From Bordetella parapertussis (GTDB lineage Bacteria > Pseudomonadota > Gammaproteobacteria > Burkholderiales > SG8-41), in NCBI GenBank assembly GCA_945863085.1, contig CAMBCD010000054.1, positions 1 through 11,761 of the forward strand: a stretch of DNA of 11,761 bases. The letters are read 5' to 3'. The translations under genes were made by a program, and so were the position numbers. This document shows, piece after piece, positions 1 through 5,810 of the stretch; position 1 is the stretch's first letter, and each line of letters opens with the position of its first letter. The notes under the pieces are model-generated. The model did not search any database. It saw only the letters and a list, made by a program, of their open reading frames with translations, and was not told the origin of the DNA.

Positions 1-224
1 GCTATGCCACCCTTGGCGCTGGGCGTGATCAGGATCTTGCCCTTGATGTTGTGACCCTCAAGCGCGTGCCCTGGCCGCGAAATCAGGCCGCTCCAGCGGT
101 CGAGGTCGTAACGCGGCGAGAATCCTTCCGTTGAAACCAGCGCTTCGCCTTCAACCACGGCGCCGAAGGCCCGTTTGATCCGTATGGTTTTTAGCGACCC
201 GGCCTTGCGCAAGGCCGCTTTCAC
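1..224 (-). CDS. Aconitase X small subunit (swivel domain, DUF126), partial
   Basis: This is the N-terminal 74 codons of an AcnX swivel-domain protein; the gene runs off the left edge. Translation from a GTG at 224 gives a stretch with GEALVSTEGF near residues 28-37, then RYDLDRWSGLISRPGH, GKILITPSAKGG and the cut end. This is the pattern of the small AcnX subunit, whose conserved parts are a GEALVS strand, a G-x-x-I/V-x-R/P-x-H segment and a 'KG' turn closing the active site. The start is GTG because its last two bases form part of the TGA stop of the large subunit (GTGA overlap, 4 bases), and an AGGGA ribosome site lies 7 bases upstream. That layout implies translational coupling, which fits two subunits made in equal amounts. 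In bacteria AcnX enzymes include hydroxyproline dehydratases, and in archaea a phosphomevalonate dehydratase. The substrate here is not known. Confidence 0.85.
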   Translation of the reverse strand, partial: MKAALRKAGSLKTIRIKRAFGAVVEGEALVSTEGFSPRYDLDRWSGLISRPGHALEGHNIKGKILITPSAKGGI

Positions 225-1465
225 CGCACGTCCCTGCCGGTGCAGGCGATGTCCACGCACTCGGCGGTGCGGCGCAGGATGGTGTTGAATTTATGCGCAC
301 CGATGATGTTGGCGAGTTTGGCCGAGTTGGTCACCAGGTTGCTCCAGCCTTCGCGCACCCGCATCTGCGGCAGGTTCTGCAGGATGTAAAAACACACGCC
401 TTCGAGCACGATGGCGCCGGCTTCTTCGATGCTTTTCAGATAGCCAAGCTCTTTCGCTGCACTTTTGACGCCGTTGCTGGTGGTGATGAACAGCTGGCTG
501 CCCGGATGCACGCGACGACCCTTGAGCAGGTCGGCCAGGGTTTTCATTTCAAGCAGTGATTGCTGAGGTCCGGAGAACACCACCAGGTTCAGCGGATTGT
601 TCTGTTTGTCGTAACCGGCATAGATTTTTTCAAGATCCCGGTTGCTGACGGTCATCACCTCTTTCGGCTTGCGTCCGCCGAAGGCTGCTTTCAGCGTCGA
701 CGCTTCCGGCGTCACACCGACCATGTGGAACATGCCCATTGAGCCGTAACTGGCCAGCGACGCACCGAGCTGCTTCAGTTCGTCCGCGGTCGGTGACCGT
801 TTGATGCCGGTGAACACCGGTACCGCGTAATAGTCCTGGTGTGCCGAGCCGACAATCTTGCCCACGGCGCCCCAGTCGGCGAGATCGTTGAGGTCGGCTT
901 TCAGGTCGACGCGGAAGGTCCCGCGGCGGTGCTCATCAAGATGAAAGCCGTACTCCGGTACGCGGCCGGTGATGCCGGCAGCCAGTGCCGCCGGGCCGGC
1001 TTCAAAATTCGAACGCGCACCGAACACCGAGTTGGCGTAGATCACGGTGCCGGTATCCCCCCAGGCCACATGTTCGCCGAGATGCGGCTGGTACAACGTC
1101 TGGTAATTGATGCAGGTGTCGGCGGTGATGACATCCATGCGCCGCAGGCAGGCAATGATTTCCTTTTCCTTGCGGACCTCGCCGGCATCCTGCTTCAGGC
1201 TTTCCACATGCGCAAAGTCAACACAACGCGCATTGGTGGTTGTCGGCTGCCGGCATTTCGCGCCCGACTGCGCGGCGCGCTCGAGGAAGGATTTGCCCGA
1301 GTCACCCATCACTTCGATGTCGCCCATCATGTGCACGTTCGATACCGGCACAAAACGTTTGGCGCCGAAGAACCGGCCAACCTCCAGTTGCAACTGCAAT
1401 GCTTCCTGCACTGCGGGCCCGAGGTCGCCGCGCAGCATTTTTTTCTCCTCTGCGTTCAGGCGCAT
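221..1465 (-). CDS. Aconitase X catalytic (large) subunit, DUF521 family
   Basis: The 414-residue protein is the catalytic subunit of an AcnX hydro-lyase, an iron-sulfur dehydratase. Family features seen: the N-terminal L-x-x-E-E-x-x-M-L-x-G-x-x-G block (residues 3-16); TADTCINYQ with Cys118; GEHVAWGDT (130-138); YANSVFGARSN (143-153) followed by AGITGRVPEYGFHLDEHR (163-180); LVTNSAKLAN near 377-386; and a C-terminal ECVDIACTG. Cys118, Cys348 and Cys403 are the likely cluster ligands by position; this assignment is inference. Length is normal for the family. The start at 1465 keeps the conserved N-terminus but has no Shine-Dalgarno sequence. An in-frame ATG at codon 10 (1436-1438) is preceded by GAGGAG at ideal spacing and could be used as well. 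The gene follows the cupin gene after 34 AT-rich bases and overlaps the small-subunit gene. No proline-pathway gene is in view, so hydroxyproline dehydratase is only one possibility. Confidence 0.9.
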   Translation of the reverse strand: MRLNAEEKKMLRGDLGPAVQEALQLQLEVGRFFGAKRFVPVSNVHMMGDIEVMGDSGKSFLERAAQSGAKCRQPTTTNARCVDFAHVESLKQDAGEVRKEKEIIACLRRMDVITADTCINYQTLYQPHLGEHVAWGDTGTVIYANSVFGARSNFEAGPAALAAGITGRVPEYGFHLDEHRRGTFRVDLKADLNDLADWGAVGKIVGSAHQDYYAVPVFTGIKRSPTADELKQLGASLASYGSMGMFHMVGVTPEASTLKAAFGGRKPKEVMTVSNRDLEKIYAGYDKQNNPLNLVVFSGPQQSLLEMKTLADLLKGRRVHPGSQLFITTSNGVKSAAKELGYLKSIEEAGAIVLEGVCFYILQNLPQMRVREGWSNLVTNSAKLANIIGAHKFNTILRRTAECVDIACTGRDVR

Positions 1466-1471
1466 AGGGAG

Positions 1472-1493
1472 ATTATAACTTATTGATTTTATT
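1472..1493 (-). repeat. AT-rich 22-base element, copy 1, with a TATAAT before acnX
   Basis: This stretch matches 4662-4683 at 21 of 22 positions in the same orientation, including ATTGATTTTATT. On the minus strand it ends in TATAAT (1472-1477), six bases before the AcnX start codon. Inside and next to it the 9-mer AATCAATAA occurs twice in tandem (about 1480-1497). It fills most of the cupin-AcnX gap. It could be a -10 element for an internal promoter, a regulator half-site, or simply AT-rich spacer. Confidence 0.5.
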
Positions 1494-1499
1494 GATTAT

Positions 1500-2009
1500 T
1501 TATCGACGTGCTGCAGTCCGGCTTTTGCTCTTCTTTTTGGCCGCCTTCGCCGCCGGACCAAAACCTTTTTCGTAGTGCGGTCCGCTCATCGTGCCATCAA
1601 CGGCCATGCCGATGATGCCCTGCGACAGATCCTTGATCGCGAGAAAGATGACGTCTTTGTCCTTGGTTGATGACACCAGGTTGTGCGGCGCGTTCGCCGG
1701 GATGTAAATCAGGGTGCCGGCAGGGGCGACAACGCGTTTGCCGTTGACCGACCCCACCAGCGTGCCCTGCAGTACATAGTTCAGCTGTTCGTTCTTGTGC
1801 GAGTGCATCCGCGAGCCGGTGCCGCGTGGCTTGTGGATGTAGCCGACGAGTATGCGTGAACCTTCAACAACACCGCCGTGCGAAGTTGAATAGCCGGTAC
1901 CCGCGGCCACCTTCTTCAGCTTCGCCATGCGGAAGTGATACTTGCCGTTTCCGGCGCGGATGGCGCCCACGGTCTTGGTTTTGGCGGTGCTTTTTTTTGC
2001 TGCGGCCAT
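1500..2009 (-). CDS. Small cupin-domain protein with lysine-rich tails
   Basis: The 169-residue protein has a single cupin barrel. Motif 1 reads MHSHKNEQLNYVLQG, with metal-ligand candidates His69, His71 and Glu74. Motif 2 reads PAGTLIYIPANAPHNL, with His109. All four usual ligands are present, so a bound divalent metal is likely. The barrel is flanked by two basic tails: residues 2-12 (three Ala, then Lys/Ser/Thr-rich) and residues 152-169 (Ala/Lys/Arg-rich), which resemble histone-like or nucleic-acid-binding extensions. The start is well fixed by AGGAGG (2014-2019) four bases upstream. The gene lies 41 bases after the amidohydrolase and 34 before the AcnX pair, so co-transcription is likely. 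Function is unknown: it could be a dioxygenase, isomerase or sugar/acid-modifying enzyme, or a non-enzymatic effector sensor. Codons 4-6 contain a run of eight A (1991-1998). Confidence 0.85.
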   Translation of the reverse strand: MAAAKKSTAKTKTVGAIRAGNGKYHFRMAKLKKVAAGTGYSTSHGGVVEGSRILVGYIHKPRGTGSRMHSHKNEQLNYVLQGTLVGSVNGKRVVAPAGTLIYIPANAPHNLVSSTKDKDVIFLAIKDLSQGIIGMAVDGTMSGPHYEKGFGPAAKAAKKKSKSRTAARR

Positions 2010-2050
2010 ACAACCTCCTCAAATAATCTTCTGGTGACTTGTTTTAAGAA

Positions 2051-3400
2051 TTACAGGTAATCGATTTTTTTCCAGTCGCGCGGCGTCGCGCTGACCACGT
2101 TTTTGTCATGCCCCGGACGGCGGTCGGCATAGATGCGGCCTTCCTTCATCACCAGCTGGATGTTTTTCTTGTCCTGGAATACGCGGATGTTTTTCAGCGG
2201 ATCACCCTTGACGGCAATGATGTCGGCGAGTTTGCCGGCTTCCACAGTGCCCAGTTGCTTGTCGAGTTTGATCGCGCGTGCGGCATTGCGCGTGGCGCTC
2301 ATGATCGCTTCCATCGGCGTCATGCCCAGCTTGACGTAGATTTCCATCTCGCGGGCATTGGTGCCCATCTCGGGATCAAAACCCATGTCGGTGCCAAGCG
2401 CGATGTTGACACCGGCCTTGTGCATTTTCTGGAAGGTCTCGAAACAGTACGGCTGCAGCGCCTTCATCTTGTTCAGCACGAATTGCGAAGTGCCCTGGTC
2501 CTTGCGGGTTTCTATGGCGTGGTCGGTACGATGCAGCAGCGTCGGCGTCATCCAGGTGCCGGCCTCGGCGATCATGTCGATGGTTTCGTCTTCATGGAAC
2601 ACCATGTGTTCGATGGTGTCGGCGCCGGCGGCAAGGGCCATGCGCTGGCCGTTGGGCGTGAAGCAGTGCACTGCGGCGGTCTTGTGGAAAGCGTGGGCTT
2701 CATCGACGATGGCGTCGATTTCCTCCTGCGTCATGTTGCGGATGTCCGGCTCTTCCTTGTCGGTGCCGCCACCACCGGTGGCGCAGGTCTTGACGATGTC
2801 GCAGCCTGCCAGCAGGTTGGTCCGCGCGAGTTTCCTCAGTTCCCAGGGACCGTCGGCGGTCTGGAAACCGTAACGCTGGGCGGCGCGCGGCTGGATCAGG
2901 TCGAGATGTGAGCCGGTGATGGTGGTGAAACCGCCGATCAGCATGCGCGGGCCTTCGATGACGCCGGCTTCGATCGAGTCACGGATCGCGCAGAGATGCG
3001 CGGTGAGCAGGCCGCGGCCGGAATTGAGGCCGAGGTCACGCAGCGTGGTGAAACCCATGTCGAAACAGAGCTGGGCATGGAACAGGCCGTACATCTGCTG
3101 CAGTTCCGGCGTGATTTCCCACTGTGCGACACGGTAATTGTGGAAGGTCAGGCAGTTGAACATCATCGTGTGCAGATGGATGTCCATCAGGCCCGGCATC
3201 AGCGTTGCCGTGCCGCAGTCGATGATTTCGGCCTTGGCGGGGATTTTGACCTTGCCCTTGACCCCGACCTGCTTGATGCGCCGGCCTTCGAGCAAAATCA
3301 CCGGATCCTTGACCGGCTTGCCACCGTTGCCGTCAATCAGCAGACCACCCTTGAGCACCCGGATCGGGCCTTTGGCCTCTGCCGGTTTGAATTCGAACAT
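2051..3400 (-). CDS. Metal-dependent amidohydrolase (imidazolonepropionase/Xaa-Pro dipeptidase-like)
   Basis: The 449-residue protein belongs to the amidohydrolase superfamily (COG1228 type). A small N-terminal beta part (to about residue 65) leads into a TIM barrel. The binuclear metal site is complete: His75 and His77 in MDIHLH, Lys194 in DIVKTCATGGGG (expected to be carboxylated), His235 in AVHCF, His255 in IEHM, and Asp328 in LGTDMG. A C-terminal GTVEAGKLADIIAVKGDPL segment is also typical. There is no signal peptide, so it is cytoplasmic. Relatives hydrolyse cyclic amides, imides or dipeptides such as Xaa-Pro; the actual substrate cannot be read from the sequence. ATG at 3400 was chosen because an AGGAGG lies 10 bases upstream and the homologous N-terminus begins near it. 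A TTG at 3451 would add 17 unusual, Cys-rich residues. It is the first gene of the cluster with the cupin and AcnX genes. Confidence 0.9.
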   Translation of the reverse strand: MFEFKPAEAKGPIRVLKGGLLIDGNGGKPVKDPVILLEGRRIKQVGVKGKVKIPAKAEIIDCGTATLMPGLMDIHLHTMMFNCLTFHNYRVAQWEITPELQQMYGLFHAQLCFDMGFTTLRDLGLNSGRGLLTAHLCAIRDSIEAGVIEGPRMLIGGFTTITGSHLDLIQPRAAQRYGFQTADGPWELRKLARTNLLAGCDIVKTCATGGGGTDKEEPDIRNMTQEEIDAIVDEAHAFHKTAAVHCFTPNGQRMALAAGADTIEHMVFHEDETIDMIAEAGTWMTPTLLHRTDHAIETRKDQGTSQFVLNKMKALQPYCFETFQKMHKAGVNIALGTDMGFDPEMGTNAREMEIYVKLGMTPMEAIMSATRNAARAIKLDKQLGTVEAGKLADIIAVKGDPLKNIRVFQDKKNIQLVMKEGRIYADRRPGHDKNVVSATPRDWKKIDYL

Positions 3401-3410
3401 CAGGGAAATT

Positions 3411-3416
3411 CCTCCT
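3411..3416 (-). promoter_or_regulatory. Ribosome binding site deciding the amidohydrolase start
   Basis: AGGAGG on the minus strand, 10 bases before the ATG at 3398-3400. It supports that ATG over the in-frame TTG at 3449-3451, which lies inside a palindrome and has no such site. Confidence 0.75.
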
Positions 3417-3423
3417 TTGTCCA

Positions 3424-3439
3424 GCCTGCAATTGCAGGC
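3424..3439. promoter_or_regulatory. 16-base perfect palindrome, operator candidate 1
   Basis: GCCTGCAATTGCAGGC is self-complementary over all 16 bases. It lies in the leader of the amidohydrolase gene, 23 bases upstream of the start codon. It shares the arm CTGCAA with the palindrome next to it, and the two centres are about 21-22 bases apart, or two helical turns. This suggests cooperative binding of a dimeric regulator on one DNA face, probably a repressor because the sites lie downstream of the candidate promoter. The regulator is not in this window. Confidence 0.6.
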
Positions 3440-3444
3440 ACAGG

Positions 3445-3461
3445 TCTGCAAAATTTGCAGA
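3445..3461. promoter_or_regulatory. 17-base perfect palindrome, operator candidate 2
   Basis: TCTGCAAAATTTGCAGA is an inverted repeat of eight bases around a central A. It carries the same CTGCAA arm as the palindrome at 3424-3439. A third isolated half-site (TTTGCAG on the plus strand) follows at 3471-3477. Together they form a cluster of five half-sites, which is unlikely by chance in a 54-base leader. Confidence 0.6.
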
Positions 3462-3487
3462 ATGTAAGCGTTTGCAGCAGAGCTTGG

Positions 3488-3516
3488 AAGCTAATTAATC
3501 ACCTCCGGCTTGTCAA
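3488..3516 (-). promoter_or_regulatory. Candidate promoter of the amidohydrolase-cupin-AcnX operon
   Basis: On the minus strand a perfect TTGACA (3511-3516) is followed after 17 bases by TAGCTT (3488-3493), a weak -10 that agrees with TATAAT at three positions. The strong -35 and weak -10 could mean activator dependence. Transcription would start near 3481, giving a leader of about 80 bases that contains both palindromes. Confidence 0.4.
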
Positions 3517-3522
3517 GCCGGA
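3504..3522. terminator. Hairpin after the CobW-family gene
   Basis: TCCGGCTT, loop GTC, AAGCCGGA: a perfect 8-base stem with a 3-base loop, 12 bases past the stop codon of the GTPase gene. Its placement fits transcription termination of the upstream unit, but no run of T follows on either strand, so it is a weak intrinsic terminator at best. The loop side of the stem holds the TTGACA of the next candidate promoter. Confidence 0.45.
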
Positions 3523-3534
3523 TTGTGCTAAATC

Positions 3535-4638
3535 TCAATGCATTTTGGTCATCGCCGCGAGGAAACGAGCGTAAGCCTGCGGGTCGGGCCTGGGCGTTTC
3601 ACCAGCGGGCAATGTAGATGTGGACTTCCAGCGCAGCACATCCAGCGTGGCTTCAATGGCGGCGCGGTTCATGCCGCGGGCAATAAAAACCAGGCGCGAC
3701 CGGCGTTCGCCATCCGGCCATTGTTGCAGCGTGACCGGTTCATGAATCAGCGTTTGCACTGCATGTACGGCGACCGGTTCACCTTCGACATTGAGCAGGC
3801 CTTTCACGCGCAGCAATTCTTTGCCATGCAGTGATGCCAGCGCCGTCAGCCAGGCAGTCAGTCCCTCGGCTCTGATCGGTTCATCGAGATGGATGCTGTA
3901 GGACTGGATGCGGGCATCGTGGACGCTGACCCGCTTGCGGGCACCCAATGCTGATATTTGCTGCGCTTCGACGCGCACAAAAGCCTCTTCGCATAACCAG
4001 CGCTGCACTTCGGCAGGACGCGCTTCGACGTTGATCGCCGCGCCGAACAGCAGGGACGGCGTGACCTCGCCATGAGCCACGGTCAGCACCTGGGCGCCGG
4101 GATTCAGTTCGTGCAGACGCGCGAGCAAGGCCGGCACGTCTGTCGCTTCGGGTAGATCGGTTTTGCTGATCAGCAGTCGGTCAGCGAGTGCAGCCTGTTT
4201 GACCGACTCGGGCTGGTTGTCCAGTTGCTGCAGGCCGTTAACACCATCAACCAGCGTGATCACGCTGTCGAGTTGGTAAGTGGGCGCCAGCTTTTCATCG
4301 GTGACCACGGTCTGCGCGATGGGCACCGGATCGGCGAGGCCGGTGGTTTCGATCAGCACGCGGTCGAAGGGCGGCAGGTCACCCTGGCACCGTTGTTTGT
4401 CGAGGTCACGCAGCGTGTTGACCAGGTCGCCGCGCACCGTGCAGCCAATGCAGCCGCTGGCCAGCAGCACCGTGTTTTCGTTGGGGGTGGCGATCAGCAG
4501 GTGGTCGAGTCCGATCTCGCCGAACTCGTTGATGATCACCGCGGCGCCGGCCATCGCCGGATCCTGCAACAGCCGGTTCAACAGCGTGGTTTTGCCGCTG
4601 CCCAGAAAACCGGTGATGATGGAAACGGGCAGCCGCAT
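3535..4638 (-). CDS. COG0523/CobW-family GTPase (putative metallochaperone)
   Basis: The 367-residue protein is a G3E-class P-loop GTPase of the COG0523 family, whose members deliver metals (Zn, Co, Ni) to target enzymes. Seen in order: Walker A GFLGSGKTT (residues 10-18); INEFGEIGLDH (36-46); the metal motif region ASGCIGCTVRGDL (60-72); ETTGLADP (97-104), the Walker B/switch region; the guanine-specificity motif SKTD (168-171); and a C-terminal CobW_C domain from about 235, with RVKGLLNVEGEP near 278-289 and ARGM near 325. The usual CxCC motif reads Cys63-Ile-Gly65-Cys66, so the middle cysteine is missing. A His-rich insertion, common in zinc members, is absent. The gene starts 51 bases after fba, behind an AT-rich leader with a Zur-like palindrome. 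The target is unknown; the downstream metal-dependent amidohydrolase is one candidate by proximity only. Confidence 0.9.
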   Translation of the reverse strand: MRLPVSIITGFLGSGKTTLLNRLLQDPAMAGAAVIINEFGEIGLDHLLIATPNENTVLLASGCIGCTVRGDLVNTLRDLDKQRCQGDLPPFDRVLIETTGLADPVPIAQTVVTDEKLAPTYQLDSVITLVDGVNGLQQLDNQPESVKQAALADRLLISKTDLPEATDVPALLARLHELNPGAQVLTVAHGEVTPSLLFGAAINVEARPAEVQRWLCEEAFVRVEAQQISALGARKRVSVHDARIQSYSIHLDEPIRAEGLTAWLTALASLHGKELLRVKGLLNVEGEPVAVHAVQTLIHEPVTLQQWPDGERRSRLVFIARGMNRAAIEATLDVLRWKSTSTLPAGETPRPDPQAYARFLAAMTKMH

Positions 4639-4653
4639 GGCCAGAGTATGTGC

Positions 4654-4672
4654 TAACTTATATTATAAGTTA
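4654..4672. promoter_or_regulatory. 19-base perfect palindrome, Zur/Fur-family box candidate
   Basis: TAACTTATATTATAAGTTA has nine-base arms around a central T and lies 15 bases before the GTPase start codon. On the minus strand its core TTATAATATAA is the same as the core of known proteobacterial Zur boxes (GTTATAATATAAC); the flanking G/C pair is swapped symmetrically. It contains a TATAAT (4662-4667) that could serve as the -10 element of the GTPase gene, so binding would block transcription. I see no good -35. Confidence 0.55.
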
Positions 4673-4683
4673 TTGATTTTATT
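4662..4683 (-). repeat. AT-rich 22-base element, copy 2
   Basis: This matches 1472-1493 at 21 of 22 positions in the same orientation. It overlaps the right arm of the palindrome before the GTPase gene and extends upstream towards the fba stop codon. The single difference (G against C at 4669) is the position that makes this copy palindromic. Confidence 0.5.
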
Positions 4684-4689
4684 AAAATT

Positions 4690-5724
4690 TTATGCGGCCT
4701 TGGCCTGACGTTCCTGCTCGGCTGAATACTGGCCGAGGCTGGCCAGCCCGTTCATTTTGGAACGGTGCGCCAGCGCAGCCTGGGCGGCGGCGACATTACC
4801 CGCCGCGCCTTTCCAGGCTTTCAGCGCCGGCTGCTGCAAGGCCCGACCGTAGGAAAACGACAGCGGCCAGGGCAGCTTGCCCTTGAACTGTACATTCATC
4901 GAATTGAGATGGGCGGTCGCCAATTCATCGCTCTGGCCGCCGGACAGGAACACGATGCCGGCAACCGCGGCCGGCACGGTGCGCTTAAGAACACGCACAG
5001 TACGCGCGGCGACTTCATCGACCGGCGCCTGTTTCGCGCATTTTTTGCCGGAAATCACCATCGACGGTTTGAGCACGGTGTGTTCGAGCACAACGCGGTT
5101 CAGGTACAGCGCTTCGTACACCGCGTTCAGCGTCCACTCCGTGACTTCTTCGCAACGCTCTATCGTGTGGTCGCCGTCCATCAGCACTTCAGGTTCGACG
5201 ATGGGCACAAGGCCCGCTTCCTGGCAGATCGCGGCATAACGCGCCAGGGCATGGGCATTGGCGGCAATGCAGGTGGCACTGGGCATGTCGCGGCCGATTT
5301 CGATCACGGCGCGCCATTTGGCGAACTTGGCGCCGAGTTTCACATAATCCGCGCAACGCTTGGGCAGGTTGTCCAGGCCTTCGGTGATTTTTTCACCCGG
5401 ACACAGCGGCAGATCCTTGGCGCCGGTATCGACCTTGATGCCGGGCAGGACGCCCGTTTTTTCCAGCAGTTTGACGAAGGAAGTACCGTCAGCCGATTTC
5501 TGGCGCAGTGTCTCGTCATACAGGATCACGCCGCTGATGTGCTCGCCGATGCCGCGGGTCAGGAACAGCATGTCGCGATAGGCACGGCGGTTTTCCTCGT
5601 TGTTTTCGACATTGATGCCTTCGAAACGTTTGCCGATGGTGCCGGTGCTTTCGTCGGCGGCAAGTATGCCTTTGCCGGGGGCGACCATCGCCTGGGCGAT
5701 GGCGGCGAGATCATTTGCTGACAT
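4690..5724 (-). CDS. fba: Fructose-bisphosphate aldolase, class I
   Basis: The 344-residue enzyme cleaves fructose 1,6-bisphosphate to glyceraldehyde 3-phosphate and dihydroxyacetone phosphate through a lysine Schiff base. Class I marks seen: GILAADESTGTIGKRF (19-34) with Asp24; GIKVDTG with Lys97; KFAKWRAV with Lys136 and Arg138; VPIVEPEVL with Glu177 and Glu179; the Schiff-base Lys219 in VLKPSMV; SGGQS (261-265) and SYGRALQ (291-297) for phosphate binding. It lacks the long C-terminal tail ending in Tyr found in animal aldolases. The start is fixed by AGGAG (5730-5734), five bases upstream. It is the last gene of the tkt-gap-pgk-pyk-fba run, 71 bases after pyk. The metal-dependent class II aldolase is the usual type in this neighbourhood in betaproteobacteria, so the class I form is notable; that comparison is from memory. 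Confidence 0.97.
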   Translation of the reverse strand: MSANDLAAIAQAMVAPGKGILAADESTGTIGKRFEGINVENNEENRRAYRDMLFLTRGIGEHISGVILYDETLRQKSADGTSFVKLLEKTGVLPGIKVDTGAKDLPLCPGEKITEGLDNLPKRCADYVKLGAKFAKWRAVIEIGRDMPSATCIAANAHALARYAAICQEAGLVPIVEPEVLMDGDHTIERCEEVTEWTLNAVYEALYLNRVVLEHTVLKPSMVISGKKCAKQAPVDEVAARTVRVLKRTVPAAVAGIVFLSGGQSDELATAHLNSMNVQFKGKLPWPLSFSYGRALQQPALKAWKGAAGNVAAAQAALAHRSKMNGLASLGQYSAEQERQAKAA

Positions 5725-5785
5725 GATTGCTCCTGCTGGTCTGGTAAGGGGTTGGTGAAAAGGCTGAAAACGGGGCGGTATTTTA

Positions 5786-5810
5786 CACCGGCGGATTATT
5801 TCTTCCGGTG
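5786..5810. other. Weak hairpin across the pyk stop codon
   Basis: CACCGG and CCGGTG pair across a 13-base loop that contains the pyk TAA. With a 6-base stem, a large loop and no T-run it is not a convincing terminator. It could slow ribosomes or polymerase between pyk and fba, or be chance. Confidence 0.2.

Noticed and set aside
2108..2911. A 267-codon plus-strand frame opposite the amidohydrolase.
   Set aside because: His/Asp/Val-rich composition is what the reverse complement of the amidohydrolase gives; no motif supports it.
3401..3451. A TTG start adding 17 residues to the amidohydrolase.
   Set aside because: It lies inside the operator palindromes, has no ribosome site, and the ATG at 3400 has AGGAGG upstream.
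1472..4683. Reading the two 22-base copies as ends of a mobile element.
   Set aside because: They are direct copies bounding several intact genes, with no transposase, no terminal inverted repeats and no target duplication.
4765..5721. A long open frame on the plus strand opposite fba (318 codons).
   Set aside because: It mirrors fba codon structure, has no recognisable domain and no ribosome site; GC-rich genes often leave such antisense frames.
5786..5810. A terminator between pyk and fba.
   Set aside because: The stem is only 6 bases, the loop is 13 bases, and no T-run follows.
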